Counted from the stretch's first letter, positions 1 through 11,951 are shown. The stretch is 64,000 bases of DNA from Physcia stellaris (GCA_018902385.1 JABSSW010000042.1:366500-430499), one strand, 5' to 3'. Translations and numbers: made by a program. The notes: generated from the letters alone by a model not told the origin.

Positions 1-626
1 ACGATGCAAGGTTTGGAGCAGAAACACCGCAAAAGTTATGGTTATCCACCGCCATTCGATCGCTAGACCACGCCGTCGAGCTGATGTATCATCCGACGGC
101 AGCAGAAGTACCAGCAAAAACCATGGCCCTCGCGGCTATCGAAGGACTGTTCACACACCTCCCAAAGTCGAAAGAGAACCCTAAGAACGAAGACCACATC
201 ACCAAGCTTCAGCTCGCTTCATTTAATTCCCTCTTTGCACTTGGAACAGGCATCAACAAGGGACTGGGCTTGAGTCATAGCCTAGGGTACGCGCTGGGTT
301 CACCATACGGCATCCCGCATGGAATCACGTCCTGTTTGACGCTTGCCGGCGTTGTTCGCCTCAAGTCTCGGAATCCCGACGACGCGACGCAGCTGGCAAG
401 AATATTACCCTTCATTGGGCAGACCCGAACTGGAGATGACGAAGCAGATGCGATAAAGGTTGGGGATGCCATTGACCAGCTTGTGAACGAGCTGGGCTTG
501 ACAAGCACACTGAAACAATACGGTGTTGGCGAAGATCAGGTGGCGAAGATTGCAAAGACTGCTACCAAGTCGGAAGAAGGTGAGCTGTATGACAAGGTCT
601 CATCGCTGGTACGAAGTATGTTGTAA
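1..626 (+). CDS. Iron-containing alcohol dehydrogenase / maleylacetate reductase-like, 3' part
   Basis: The gene runs in from the left edge: the frame is open from base 3, before the internal Met at 84, and the residues read there (TPQKLWLSTAIRSLDHAVEL) fit the metal-binding half of the family. About 207 residues are visible. The segment GLSHSLGYALGSPYGIPHGI, with its His residues in GLSHSLG and IPHG, is the conserved Fe/Zn-binding region of group III alcohol dehydrogenases; the short C-terminal helical domain resembles maleylacetate reductases, which reduce maleylacetate to 3-oxoadipate with NAD(P)H in hydroxyquinol-type aromatic catabolism. The stop is TAA at 624-626. The N-terminal nucleotide-binding half lies outside the window, so the choice between maleylacetate reductase and another Fe-ADH cannot be settled. 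No frame break is visible. Confidence 0.85.
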   Translation, partial: DARFGAETPQKLWLSTAIRSLDHAVELMYHPTAAEVPAKTMALAAIEGLFTHLPKSKENPKNEDHITKLQLASFNSLFALGTGINKGLGLSHSLGYALGSPYGIPHGITSCLTLAGVVRLKSRNPDDATQLARILPFIGQTRTGDDEADAIKVGDAIDQLVNELGLTSTLKQYGVGEDQVAKIAKTATKSEEGELYDKVSSLVRSML

Positions 627-1934
627 AATGTGCAAAAATTCCCAATGACTCTTTCCTATGAAATCTTTTTGTTCCGTCATTCAATGTCTGCCTGAAGCCC
701 AATGTAGAGAACTGTCCGGATGCCAGGTGAATCCTGCCGAAGGCCATCAGTGTCTTCATCTCAAGGCGAGCCATGCCGAGAGAGCGGGGTTAATGCTGCA
801 AGGTTGCGTATGCTTCTGGTTTATTTTCAGGATACGTAGATTCTCATTACGTACATGTAGTAAGAGGTGGATGCGTAACCTTTCATGCCGTTCTTTCCGA
901 TTTTGGATGCGTCACACTTCGAGGATGTCAATGGAGTACCCTTGCATGTTAGGTCAGTGGGGCAAGCTGTTCAAGATGTACTCGTATGAACTTCAAAATA
1001 CCAGAGTTACTTTACTCTCAGCATCCTAGAGGTCAATTCGAATCGGCGATCCCGCATCCTGCATACCGTTAGCCCTAAACTTCTCCGCAATTCGCTTGTT
1101 TAGCACATCCGCTGCGGCCCCGGGATCTAGCCCCCTCTTCAGTCTTCTCCATCATTGGCGAATGCCAATTGACTTTCCCATCATCTCATCTTCTTCCTCA
1201 CAGTCCGACCAAGCCCCGCAATATAAATCCTGTACTCAATTGACGCGGCAAGTCGCTTCCATGAGACACTTGTATACGACTATGTAGTCTATGTGTATTG
1301 CTATCGATCCCAGTTCATTCGTGTAATTTCTACGAGAGTGCGGTGCCTTTCACATCTTCCCAAATATTGATGCGGGGTAACGGTTCTCTACTACCAGCTC
1401 TCTCCTGGCATTGGACGCTTCTAGGAATGTGGTGTGGTACCCAGTCGGGCGGTGTTGCCTCTGTCATGGTCAACGCCGCCTGTCAAGCTGCGCGAACTCA
1501 AAATCCCGTGCCAATGATCTGCATTGCTCGCCCCTTTTGCCTGCCCTTTGCCAGTGCAGTCCTTCTTCTCTGCATACCAAGTCCTGTTTCTCCATATCGA
1601 TTGGCACTTGACGTGTCAAGGATCCCAAACAAGGTGGGGTAAAGACCCAGAGTAGGGAGATCGAGATGAGTGACCATCCTGGTCCTGGTCGAACATGCCT
1701 TCTGTTCCTTTAGGCGGTTGACCAACAGGTGAATGGCGGACACCAGAAAGGAAAAGTAAAGGAGAGGAGATCCCCTATTCTTCTTCCGTATTACCGAGTG
1801 CGGGGAGTCCAGACGGTTGCAAAAAATATATGAAGCAGTTTCATGCCAGAAAAGGATAATCTTACATACCAGCTGTCGCTGCTTGTAAGCTCTTGCACTC
1901 GACAACAGGTCGGAGGCTTCGATTTTTAGCAATC
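627..1934. other. Intergenic, no gene seen
   Basis: About 1.3 kb between the dehydrogenase stop and the alcohol oxidase start. The open frames here are short, lack family resemblance and overlap on both strands. It must hold the terminator of the first gene and the promoter of alcohol oxidase; I cannot point to individual sites. Confidence 0.6.
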
Positions 1935-4486
1935 ATGACAATCCCGGAGGAGGTCGATATTATTGTGTGCGGAGGTGAGCACCCTTATATTCGATCACTG
2001 TTCTTCATACTGATACATTCGAATAGGTGGATCGGCAGGATGCGTCGTTGCAGGCCGTCTGGCCAATCTCGACAGAAACCTCACAGTTCTTCTTATCGAG
2101 GGCGGCGAGAACAATCTGAATAATCCATGGGTATATCGGTAGGCAGCATACATATCCCAATATGACAGGCGACTCAGTATTATCAAGGCCGGGTATCTAC
2201 CCGAAGAACATGAAGCTGGACTCGAAGACTGCTTCGTTCTACCACTCGAAACCATCCAAATGGTTAGCGGGGCGAAAGGCTATCGTACCGTGTGCAAATA
2301 TCCTCGGAGGCGGATCGAGCATCAACTTTGTGAGCGCCTTCCACTCCATAGCAATGGCTCTGCGTGCTGACAAAACGCAGATGATGTACACCCGTGCTTC
2401 AGCCTCAGACTATGATGATTTCCAATCCAAGGGTTGGACCACCAAAGAGCTTCTTCCCTTGATGAGGAAACATGAGACCTACCAGCGTGCTTGCAACAAC
2501 CGAGACATTCACGGGTTCGAGGGCCCAATCAAGGTCTCCTTTGGCAATTACACCTATCCTATTGCTCAAGATTTCCTTCGAGCTGCCGAGTCTCAGGATA
2601 TTCCCATTACGGACGATCTTCAAGACCTCGTTACGGGTCATGGGGCTGAACATTGGCTGAAGTGGATCAACAGAGATACTGGCCGCCGAAGCGACTCGGC
2701 TCATGCCTATATACACTCCACAATGAGGTACAATGGCAATGTTGTTTCGCCTGTTGAAGTCAGCTGACAGGACTGCCTTAGGAATCACGGGAACCTCTAC
2801 CTTATGTGCAACACCAAGATCGACAAAGTTGTACTGGAGGGAGACAAAGCCACTGCAGTTCAAGTCGTTCCCATGAAGCCCCTCCACCCCCAGGAACAGA
2901 AGAAGCGAATCATCAAAGCTCGCAAGCAGATTGTAATCTCATGCGGAACCCTTAGTAGCCCGTTAGTGCTTCAGCGATCTGGCATCGGAGACCCCCAGAA
3001 GTTGAAGGCTATTGGTGTTGAACCTAAGGTGGACCTCCCGGGTGTTGGTCTAAACTTCCAGGATCACTACCTCACCTTCTCGGTTTACCGCGCCAAGCCG
3101 GACACGGAGAGCTTCGACGACTTCTTGCGCGGTGATCCTGAGACCCAGAAGAAGGTTTTTGAACAGTGGAATGTGAATGGTACCGGGCCATTAGCTACCA
3201 ATGGCATCGAAGCCGGCGTGAAAATCCGGCCTACACAGGATGAGCTCAAGCAGGATTATATGAAGGAATTCCGTTCTGGATGGGAGAGCTACTTTGCTAA
3301 GAAACCTGACAAGCCTGTTATGCACTACTCCGTCATCTCGGGGTAAGCATTGCCGCCATCAATTCCTCTTGCTCCACTAATTTTTCACACTAGCTTCTTC
3401 GGAGATCACATGCTCGTCCCGCAAGGCAAATTTTTCAGCATGTTCCATTTCCTCGAATACCCATTTTCTCGCGGTTCTACCCATATCGTCTCTCCAGACC
3501 CATATGAAGCTCCAGACTTCGATGCGGGCTTCATGAACGATGAGCGTGATATGGCGCCTATGGTTTGGGGCTACATCAAATCTCGTGAGACGGCTCGCAG
3601 GATGGACGCGTATGCCGGGGAAGTCACTGGGATGCATCCGTGCGTTGTCCTTACCCTCTCTTCTTTATGCAAACTACATATCCCCTCTACTTATAAAAGG
3701 TCAACGCGCTGTTGTCTAACATGGGTACCACATCACAGATTCTATGCCTACGAGTCGCCCGCCGCAGCCCAAGACCTTGACCTCAAAGACACCAAAACCT
3801 ACGGCGGCCCCAATCACCTCAGCGCCGGCATTCAGCACGGTAGCTGGAGCATCCAAAGCAAACCTGGAAAACCACCAAAGCCGAATTTCGTCACCAGTAG
3901 CCAAACGGAGAATATCAGGGATGATCTTAGTTATAGCGAAAATGACATCAAGGCGATTGAGGAGTGGGTTAAGAGGCATGTGGAGACTACGTGGCACAGT
4001 ACGTCCCATCCTTCTTCCTTGCCGTCTTCTCCAGTCTTGTATTACGGCCTTCCTGATCAACTTCGCCGTCTCTAAGCTGTAAATTCTGCGAAGAGTATAC
4101 TGATGAGGGAAACAGGTCTGGGGACATGTTCAATGGCCCCTCGCAACGGCAACTCCATTGTCAAACAGGGCGTCCTCGACGAGCGCCTAAATGTCCACGG
4201 CACGAAAAACTTGAAGTGCGCGGACTTGAGTATCTGCCCTGATAATGTGGGATGTAATACGTACAGCACGGCGCTTTTGATAGGCGAGAAGGCGGCGATG
4301 CTGGTGGCGGAGGACTTGGGGTATAGTGGGAAGGATTTGGAGATGAAAGTCCCGTAAGTCATTCTTTCTGAGACATTTCTCCACTAGAGCGGACGATTGG
4401 TGAGGCTCGGAGTAGTGCTGACGTCTACCTTGAACAGGGTGTGGCACCAAGGGACGTACGAGACAACAGGACAGGCACGCCTGTAG
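1935..4486 (+). CDS. Alcohol (methanol) oxidase, peroxisomal GMC flavoenzyme
   Basis: Oxidises methanol or other short primary alcohols to aldehyde plus H2O2 in peroxisomes. Nine exons join in phase: 1935-1974, 2027-2138, 2188-2329, 2381-2727, 2782-3342, 3394-3639, 3739-3998, 4116-4353, 4438-4486. Every intron is GT..AG, and the product is 664 residues, the size of methylotrophic-yeast alcohol oxidases. The FAD-binding GGGSAG motif at 13-18 is split by intron 1. The GMC catalytic pair is the His in TTWHSLGTCSMAPR (about 569) and the Asn in VGCNTYSTALL (about 617). The last exon encodes a 15-residue tail ending Ala-Arg-Leu, a canonical type 1 peroxisomal targeting signal. Intron 3 is 51 bp and keeps the frame open, so the gene can look longer than it is at that point. 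The start is the ATG directly before the EEVDIIVCGG beta strand. No frame break. Other aryl-alcohol GMC oxidases are excluded by near-continuous similarity to AOX. Confidence 0.95.
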
Positions 4487-4937
4487 GGTAAGTGTCGATG
4501 GTCTTGGCAAGCGAGCTTGTACAGAAGGTGTATCCTAGTACAGGTAGCTGAAGCTGTTTGAGAAAATCTACTCCTGGCAAGGTCACATGTATGCAGACTT
4601 CATGAACGATCAAGGGGCACCTGCGAGTACATAATCCCAATCTCTTATCTTTTATCTCTTGGCGTAAAGATCACGCTAGATGACCTCATCCCGTGGATCC
4701 TTGTCATCAACAAAACGCGTCTCCCTCTAATTTTCTAAACCCACAACGCCATTAATTACTCACATAATGCGATAATGTCCAACAACATTGTGTCCACTTT
4801 TTCCAGATCTGTCTTCCTCCGCATGATCTGAAAGTCTTCTCTCCTATCTTCTTGATTATATGGTCTCGAAAAGCCTTATATCGCAGTACGAGATCTAATC
4901 GTCTAACTTCAAACCGTTCTTGAAGACTTATCGAGCC
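4487..4937. other. Intergenic, no gene seen
   Basis: 450 bp between alcohol oxidase and the LRR gene. It holds the AOX 3' UTR and the LRR promoter. No recognisable feature. Confidence 0.6.
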
Positions 4938-6775
4938 ATGTCCAGCCATATCCCCGTTGCAGGCCTACCATTGCAGGAAACCGAAGGGGATTACCATCTG
5001 CCTTCGTGGCGCAATCTCAACGATCAAGCTATCCTGAACAATGACAATAGAGAAATCAACAAAAAGCGCGACCTTGACGACTTTCTAGCTACCTCTAGCG
5101 ACCCACCTTTGTTCTCTAGCGACGACGTCCCGTCTGCGGCAGAGAATTACATACAGCCTAGGATGAAGCGGCAAAGGAAAGGTCCATGGTGGAGCCGCTC
5201 TCAAGCTATTCAGTCGTCACATCGTCGGAAAAGAGGAGGGTTTACCCGTAATATTGACAGTGCTGTTTGGATGGGCAGCGATGCGACCGAGGAGTCGGTT
5301 GATTCAGAGGGTACACCCACGGAGGAAGTCATTTGCCAGCAAGAGGTGGTTGATACTGGGATGCCAATGGAGGACGAAACTGCTGCTTTCGATCGAAGCG
5401 AGCCATCGCAAGAACATGGGTGCTTCGAATTAGCCATGAAGTACATAGAGGTAGGTGCTCCCGACCCACCCCTTCTGCTCTGCCTTCAACCTCTCAAGTA
5501 CAGCATTATCCATCTACCCAGAGACGCCATAAGTTGCGGCTACCTACCTGCAAATTGAAGAGCTGACACTTCTCGTATCTGCAGGATCCTGGATTACGGA
5601 GCGGTCCGGTCTTTCCTTACTGGGTACAGCAGCCGGATGACTTAGAGGCATACCATGAGGCCCAAGGAATCGCGTCTAAAAGGGTCGAGCAAGTTCTCGA
5701 GACAGGTGAAAAGGATTTGGATCTATCGTACGTATGCACTCAACTAGCATAGGCCAAATCCTTTCTTTAAACGCCACTCATTACTATAATACTTTGTTCT
5801 AACATCCTACGTAGGTCTCTCAACCTAAAGATCCTCCAATCGTTGACCCTTCGGCCGTTGCAGTATTTAACTCGACCACTACGACACGATACTCGACGTT
5901 CTCACTGTCCTGTCAGCGAAGCCTACTTTGAAGAGCTTGCACAGCCACTTGAACTTAATCTGTCTCACAACCAGCTTGAAGAGATACCTGAAGAGGTCTA
6001 CAACCTAACCAACCTCGAATTCCTGAGCGTGCGGGCCAACGACATAACCGAGATACTACCTTCAATCTCGAGACTCCGTCAAATGACCAGTTTAAGTGTT
6101 GGGAGTAACAAACTCAGATGGCTTCCTGGTGAACTAATCGGCCTTATGTCTACAAACTTAGAGCGTGTGACAACTCACGGTAACCCGTTCATTCATCCCA
6201 TGCTATCGGTAGGGTCAGATCGGGAAGAACGAGACTTTACTTTTCCGTCGTGGTCCGGAAGGCCCCTGTGTAGATTCCGCTCAGAGACTGCATACCTCAA
6301 TATCGATGGGACCTGTATTCCCGGCTGGGCACCTGCTCCGTCCCAAGTCGCTGAGAGCGTGCCCTCACAGAATGCAAATGGCCAAAGGCCCACCAGTGTA
6401 GGACCCGCAGCCGATGAGAAGAACCACATCCCATCACTGTTCGAGCTTAGCCTACGAGCATGCTACCACGCTCCAAACCTAGCTCAGCTGCCATTCCTGC
6501 TACCACCAGCGTGTCCTCCTTCCATTCCTCGGCTACTGAAACATGCCTGGCGTGTCAGTATAGCTGGTGGCATGCAGTGTTCGATGTGTGCGAAGAATTA
6601 CCTAGTTCCAAGGACAGAATGGTTGGAATGGTGGCGCTGCCCTCAGATACCTAGCAGTACCTGGCCCGGAAACCCTCCCATACCTTTTATCAAGAAAGGG
6701 TGTAGCTGGGCTTGTGCACCGAAAGAAATTGATGGTACCGGGTCACAGGTCATAGGGTGGACAATACCGGAGTAA
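4938..6775 (+). CDS. Leucine-rich repeat protein with fungal-type C-terminus
   Basis: Three exons (4938-5450, 5585-5727, 5815-6775) give 538 residues. The N-terminus is low complexity with a DLDDFLATSSDPPLFSSDD block and basic stretch typical of a family of fungal LRR proteins. Two to three LRRs lie around residues 266-344 (LNLSHNQLEEIP, LEFLSVRANDI, SLSVGSNKLRWLP). A C-terminal CSMC ... EWLEWWRC segment near residues 470-495 looks like a small cysteine/tryptophan motif shared by that family. Introns have clean GT..AG ends and keep phase. An in-frame TTG lies upstream at 4920, but the ATG at 4938 begins the conserved N-terminus and is the better start. Role unknown; LRRs suggest protein binding. 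It converges on the RNase H gene, with 80 bp between the stops. Confidence 0.85.
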
Positions 6776-6855
6776 TATTTTTCTAAACATGCAGGCTATC
6801 TTCGTTTCACGGTGCTCAAACCCTGTTCAAGCCTTTCCCTCTCGCTCATCGATGT

Positions 6856-7524
6856 TCAGGCGGCGTCAAACGCAGCGTTGACCAGAGCATTAGCGTCCGC
6901 GTTCTGTTCCCTAGGAACATGCCAGAAGAGAACACATATGCCGGCGTCCTCCAGACGACCAATCAAGTCATCCACCTCACGAAAAAGAGCTGCATTGGTG
7001 ACCGGCTGACCTCGAGCATTCAGGTACCCAGTTCTCTTCCACTTGAAGATCCACTCCGTCATGCCCTTCACGACATACTCAGAGTCCGCCCTAATAATCA
7101 CCGTTTGACGTGGTAGCTCCACTTCATGTATCTCATCCAAGAAAATAAGAACCTTTAACGCAGCCTTGCACGCCTCTAACTCGGCTTTCTGGTTCGTGGC
7201 TGGTCCGTCGAGACGCTGCGAGACGTTGAGAACCGTTTTACCGAAGTGGACACCGATTGCGGATCGAGCTTCAGGCTTCCCACTATCACGACATCCGCCA
7301 TCAATGGAGACCACTTGCGCCGAAGAATAGTGTGAGCCACAGCACGGACAGGAATAGCCTTGAACGGGATATTGCATAACGTCGATGCAGAAGCCCATGG
7401 TTTCCCTGTGTATAATCTCGGGGTTGAAGTCCGCCGGGTAGAACTTGGAGGGGATGAAGCGACGGGAAGCTATCAAAGCACGGCGCCCACGGCGCCTCTC
7501 GACGCGGCTGGCTTCGGGTTCCAT
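6856..7524 (-). CDS. RNase H-fold protein (RNase HI-like)
   Basis: Single-exon 222-residue protein. The RNase H core spans about residues 70-215 with the expected carboxylates: Asp75 in VVSIDGGC, Glu115 in NQKAELEAC, Asp147 in IIRADSEYVV and Asp210 in REQNADANALVN. These would bind two metal ions and cut RNA in RNA:DNA hybrids. Upstream, at about 59-62, is a CPCC cluster that could be a small metal site, as in several short fungal RNase H proteins. No reverse transcriptase flanks it, so it is a free-standing host gene, not a retroelement fragment. Composition matches neighbouring genes and there is no frame break. Confidence 0.85.
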   Translation of the reverse strand: MEPEASRVERRRGRRALIASRRFIPSKFYPADFNPEIIHRETMGFCIDVMQYPVQGYSCPCCGSHYSSAQVVSIDGGCRDSGKPEARSAIGVHFGKTVLNVSQRLDGPATNQKAELEACKAALKVLIFLDEIHEVELPRQTVIIRADSEYVVKGMTEWIFKWKRTGYLNARGQPVTNAALFREVDDLIGRLEDAGICVLFWHVPREQNADANALVNAAFDAA

Positions 7525-8820
7525 ACCGGATTGCGAAATTTAATATGATAAGGCGAAAGCTTGTCGACTGAGGGATCCACTGCTGAGCGTAATATGCTTC
7601 CCGTAAGAATTCTCTGTGTTTCGAAGCTTTGAAAATTATGGAGGTCCTTTGGAATGACTATTATGCTTGTCGAGTTGGGAAGAAGATGAAGAGAACATTT
7701 CCAACCAAGGTCTCCTAAGGGATCGTGACTGCTTCGAAATCGCCGTCAAACTGTCGACTTCTCCTTGCGTACAGGACCTTGCACAGAAGGAGCAACGGGC
7801 AACGGGCACATTATGTAACCCCAGCAATACTTTCAAGATCAGGTATCCTCCTCCCAGATTTCAAAGAAGCTCGCGATCTCTAGTGAGGTAGAATGACAAG
7901 CCAGGTGTCGGGCAAAGCTCCATTGGCCTTTTCGGGATACTAGATTTCGAATAAAATGATATCGTATTCACAAAACCAGAGATTCCGGAGAGAGACAAAT
8001 ATCAAAATTAGAAAAGGAGCGATGCTTGCTTTTAGCTGCACACTTGCTTCCTTTTTCCCCTTTGTCTACCAGAAAAATGTATCCCTGCCATCCAAGATTT
8101 CCAGAGATGGAACGATGCCTAAGGCAGGAGCGAGCGAACATTGGAAGGGGAAAGGAAACGAGAAAAGCCAAGCAGAAGAAGAAAAAGGGGAGGGAAAGAG
8201 AATGCACTGTAACGATGCTTCACTGTTTCTACCCTACACGCTGGCCTCTTGCAAGAAATTCTGACTCTTCGATCGCGCCGCCATGTCTCAAACTTCCTCC
8301 TCACGCCCTGAATCCGCCCACCCCCTCAAGCACCTCCAAACACCACACCAGATCTCACGTCCCTTATCAAAGCTCTGCTCTCCTGCCATCTCCTCTCCTC
8401 TCTATCAGTATCTTCAGTCTCGATGGTTCATGCAGCCGCCGACGATGCGCGGAGATGATGACTTTGCGTGGCTCGGAGGAAATATGATGGGGGTAGGACT
8501 TGGGACGTTGAACTGGCTCGCTGAGGTAAGGTACAGACAGGGATTAATGAGTTGGCGAGCGTGGGGGTTTGGGTCTCGTGCTGTGTGTCAAATGAGAAGC
8601 AGAAAAGAGAGGAAGGGAGTGGTGGGGTTCGTGGTGGGGGCTGGTATATCCCTTTTTTGTTTTGTTCTATTTTTAAATGGGGTTTTCCCCTACAAACAGC
8701 TGGTATACCTGCATTGAAGGTTTACCATTTCGAGGGAAGCTGTACCTTCTACGCCTATAAGCAACCAGAACGGAACAATGGGCTCTGCTAGAGTACTTGA
8801 ACTCTGATTCTCTTCTCTTT
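7525..8820. other. Intergenic, no gene seen
   Basis: About 1.3 kb upstream of the RNase H gene and downstream of the permease. It contains purine-rich (8130-8210) and pyrimidine-rich (8285-8420) stretches that produce spurious open frames rich in Lys/Glu or Ser/Pro. No domain is recognisable. Confidence 0.55.
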
Positions 8821-11280
8821 TCAACAAGTTTTTTCTAGTCCATGAACCCAGTTATCCAAAATCCCATGCCTGCGACCTTCCTCACCACCCCCTATCCCAA
8901 GCACTTCCCCTTTCCTCCAATTTCCCCCTCCCCAATTCTCCCCTTCCACACCCCCACCCCCATCAAACATCCCCCTAACTCCCACCCTCGGCCCTCGATA
9001 CCTCTCCCTCCCCCACCCCCAATAATAACCCACAAAAACCCCAGCACAGCGACCCAAATCACACAGCTCCAATTCATCTCCTCCGGCTCGGGGCGCGGCG
9101 CCGCGGGCACGAACTGGAAGACCCAGAAGACGGCCAGGAAGGCCAGCGCGGCGATGTTGATCGCTGTGCCGGATTTGTAGCCGAGGGAGAAGCGGGAGGG
9201 GGCAAGGGGGGTGGGGTGGAGGTGAGGCGCGCGTGGAGGATACCTGGGGGTGAGTGAGTGGATGGGGGACTGGGAAAGGGGAGTGAGTGGATGGGGGACT
9301 GGGAAAGGGGAGTGGGGTTGGAGTGGGGGCGCACTTACACGCGATGCAGATGATATAGCTAGTCACCAGCCCTGACACGTTCAGCGAGACGAAGATGCCG
9401 TATGCGACGGAGCTGCCGATGGCGATGGAGGTGAGGCAGAGCGTGAAGAGCATTGAGAGCGCCATTGCGTTTAGGGGCCTACATTCCATTACATGGCGAG
9501 AATGATTAGCAGGAAGCACGCTTTCGGGAGCAGGAGTGGACTTACACCTCGAGAGTAGGGTGGACTCGGGAAAGCCAGGCGCTGAAGGGCAGACCGCCGT
9601 CGCGGGCGAATGACCTACGTACACATCGACTCGTTAGCCTTTCTTTCTCTGTGGGCTGCGAGGGGGTTACCAAAGCTGCCGCGAAGTCGTGGTCACGCCG
9701 TTGATGGAGCAGGAGACTACGAGGATGAGGATGACGACTGTAAGGACCTTCGCGGCCGCGACCGAGTTTGTGGCGTTCAATACCACTGCAATATACGGTT
9801 GGCCGGTGGGAGACCCCAACGCGGCGTCGATGTCTCCGAGGCTGAACATCAGAGTTACTGCGATTGTGGACTGGTCAGTATATGTACTGGCGCACATAAC
9901 CAGTTACGGGGAAGAACGCACCGACGATGATGAATGAGGTTATATAATTCGAGATTGCCGTAGCTACCATCGAACGCGGAAGTGCCCACGCGGCGTTCTT
10001 GAGCTCTTCGGCTAAATGGACCGTTGAGTCGGCACCGCTCAGGTAGGGCACCGGCCCGTTCAGGCCAGCTAGACATGCTAGTCCGATAGTTGGCCAGCCG
10101 TTGGTTTCGAATTCGGTGAAGACGGATGAGGCGGAGTTGTGGGGAGCCATGATCCTACAGGAATAATCAGTATTTGATTTAGGAGACTTTTTTTCTTTTT
10201 TCTTTTCTTTTCTTTTTTTTTTTGGAAATAAGGGTTTGATGATTAGGGGTACGCACCAAAGTACGACGACGAAAGCAAAAAAGCCAAGGACGTGGATAAA
10301 GGTCACAGTGCCTGCAATGACAGGTAGTTTCCGGTAGAGGACCGTGTTGGCGAAGATACATAGGAGTAAGACTGCCCAAGAGAGCATGGAAGTTTGCCAA
10401 CGACTTGGGACGTAACTGGGGTGGCTGAGATTGATCAAGGCCTCGATTTGCTCCGCAGACGCCTGCATCGGTTGGATTAGCGATACTTTGTCGGATAAGG
10501 CATGTGGCCTTCCTCACATAGCAGGTTGCCGCCAGACTGGTTTGCCATCCTAAGACGCTGAAAAAACCAACACTGTATGAAAGAATCTTTTGATACTTTT
10601 TGGGCGCGACTGGTATGAATTAGTGGGCTACTGGCTGAGGACAGCGAATGTAACGTACACTCCGAAGTCCTGAGCAAGAAGTAGGAAGTCAATGCGAGTG
10701 CGAATTCTATCGCTTGATAGAGAGTGGGTCTCACCAGTGATATTGCCCCCTAGATTGTAAAACAGTATATTCATCAGCCGAGATCAAGATCTAACGGGGT
10801 TTGGGATATGCTTTACGCTGTAGGCGCCATACTCGCCATTTCCGCCATAGCTTCGAAAGTGTTAGCCAGTATCTCCTCCTCATGTTGAAGTGACCTGACT
10901 TACACAGGCAGACAAGGAATAAGCCAAATATCGCTACGAGCAGCATGTAAATAGTCCCCGCCTTCCCACCATTCCCCAACGTCAACACCACATTACTAGC
11001 GCAGATCTCGTCAGCACATTCAACTCCTCACTCACAGTTTCACGAAGAGTGGTGAGCTGTACATCAACGCAAACTCCCACGAACACCCCAAGATCATCGC
11101 GTAGCCCGTGATGCTGAAGAAATGGAACTCGCGGCGCAGCTCTTGTTTCTTGCCCATGCGCACCATGTCGCGCTGATCCCACTTGTTGCCCAGTTTCTTG
11201 GATGTTGCGCCGGGGGTGACGTCGACGAGCTCGTTGATTTCCGCGTGGGGAAAGAAGCGCGACTCTTTGGTGAGGTCCAT
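8821..11280 (-). CDS. Amino-acid/GABA-type permease (APC superfamily), twelve exons, two frame breaks
   Basis: Integral plasma-membrane transporter. Exons in gene order: 11036-11280, 10904-10995, 10817-10850, 10735-10749, 10659-10669, 10518-10609, 10257-10462, 9922-10154, 9671-9857, 9546-9614, 9339-9478, and a last exon from 9243. All are GT..AG and in phase up to exon 11. Family landmarks are KKQELRREF at the N-terminus, SMAEMASMAPTAGQYHW, SEFAPKKYQKILSY, ADSTVHLAEELKNAAWALPR and RQLWSFARDGGLPF, with about 12 hydrophobic segments. Exons 4 and 5 are only 15 and 11 nt. The last exon needs two frame changes, near 9206-9211 (a run of six G on the plus strand) and near 9022-9042; each equals one missing base, and the exon total is two short of a multiple of three. 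With both changes the C-terminus reads through RERYRGPRVGVRG to the stop at 8821; without them a frame stops at 8892. Substrate (GABA, choline or another amine) cannot be decided. Confidence 0.85.
9252..9310. repeat. 29-bp tandem duplication in a permease intron
   Basis: The unit beginning gagtgagtggatgggggact occurs at 9252 and again at 9281, in direct tandem with no mismatch, followed by a partial third start. It lies in intron 11 of the permease gene. Confidence 0.85.
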
Positions 11281-11626
11281 GCTGGCTGCTGTTGGGCTGG
11301 AAGCTTGCTTGCAAGGCATACAAAGGGCACCCTACGATAGTAAGGATAGTAGGTAGGATAGGAGTAGATATATGAATATCTGACGTAATTGATGAAGCAA
11401 GATACGGTGATAGGTAGCGACTCAGATGAGCTGCGCTAGAGCATCTGCAATCGTTGCACAATAGACGAATAGCGGAGGGAAACGAGACAAGGTGGAGCTC
11501 GCACCGCAGTTTCTGGGTCTCGTCCACATCTCACCAAGCTATCACTTTGACAGACTTGACGAAGGATTCGAGTACATAATATAGACATCAATTCATTGGC
11601 GCGATTATGTAAGTCTCTACCTTAAA

Positions 11627-11951
11627 TTCTCGATTTCGAAACGCTTGCGACTCCTTGGCAATTTTTTTTTACCACATTCCTTTCAACCTTCAATTTTCAA
11701 CGCAGTAAAACTCAACAACAACGTGTTCAAATCGTTCAAAAACAACAACGATTGTTTTGTGAATGTATGCGATCACAATGAAGTAAAATGATGTTTCAAA
11801 GTCAATTTTTGATCGAAATGATAAAATTTGACTCATTGAATCGGGCGAAATGTGCAATCAGGGTTAGGTTTGTGAAATAATCTTGGTGAGAGGTGGGGTA
11901 ATGTGGTAAAAAAAAATTGCCAAGGAGTCGCAAGCGTTTCGAAATCGAGAA
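11627..11951. mobile_element. MITE-like element with 52-bp perfect terminal inverted repeats
   Basis: Bases 11627-11678 and 11900-11951 are exact reverse complements over 52 nt, starting ttctcgatttcgaaacgctt on the left and including a run of nine T/A. The 221-bp interior has no open frame of note. Total length is 325 bp, between the divergent ends of the permease and the P450. Flanks are AAA on both sides (aaa before 11627, aaa after 11951), too simple to be called a target duplication with confidence. Size, long TIRs and lack of coding capacity fit a non-autonomous DNA transposon; no transposase is in the window. Confidence 0.75.

Noticed and set aside
1020-1060. tRNA-like T-arm (ggtcaattcgaatcggcgatccc)
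   Set aside because: No matching acceptor stem, D-arm or anticodon arm within 70-90 bp.
9339-9344. Alternative permease donor GC|GTGTAAG for intron 11
   Set aside because: It would restore phase across the last exon without a missing base, but gives a sequence unlike the family where the first donor gives CILHARLTSTP.
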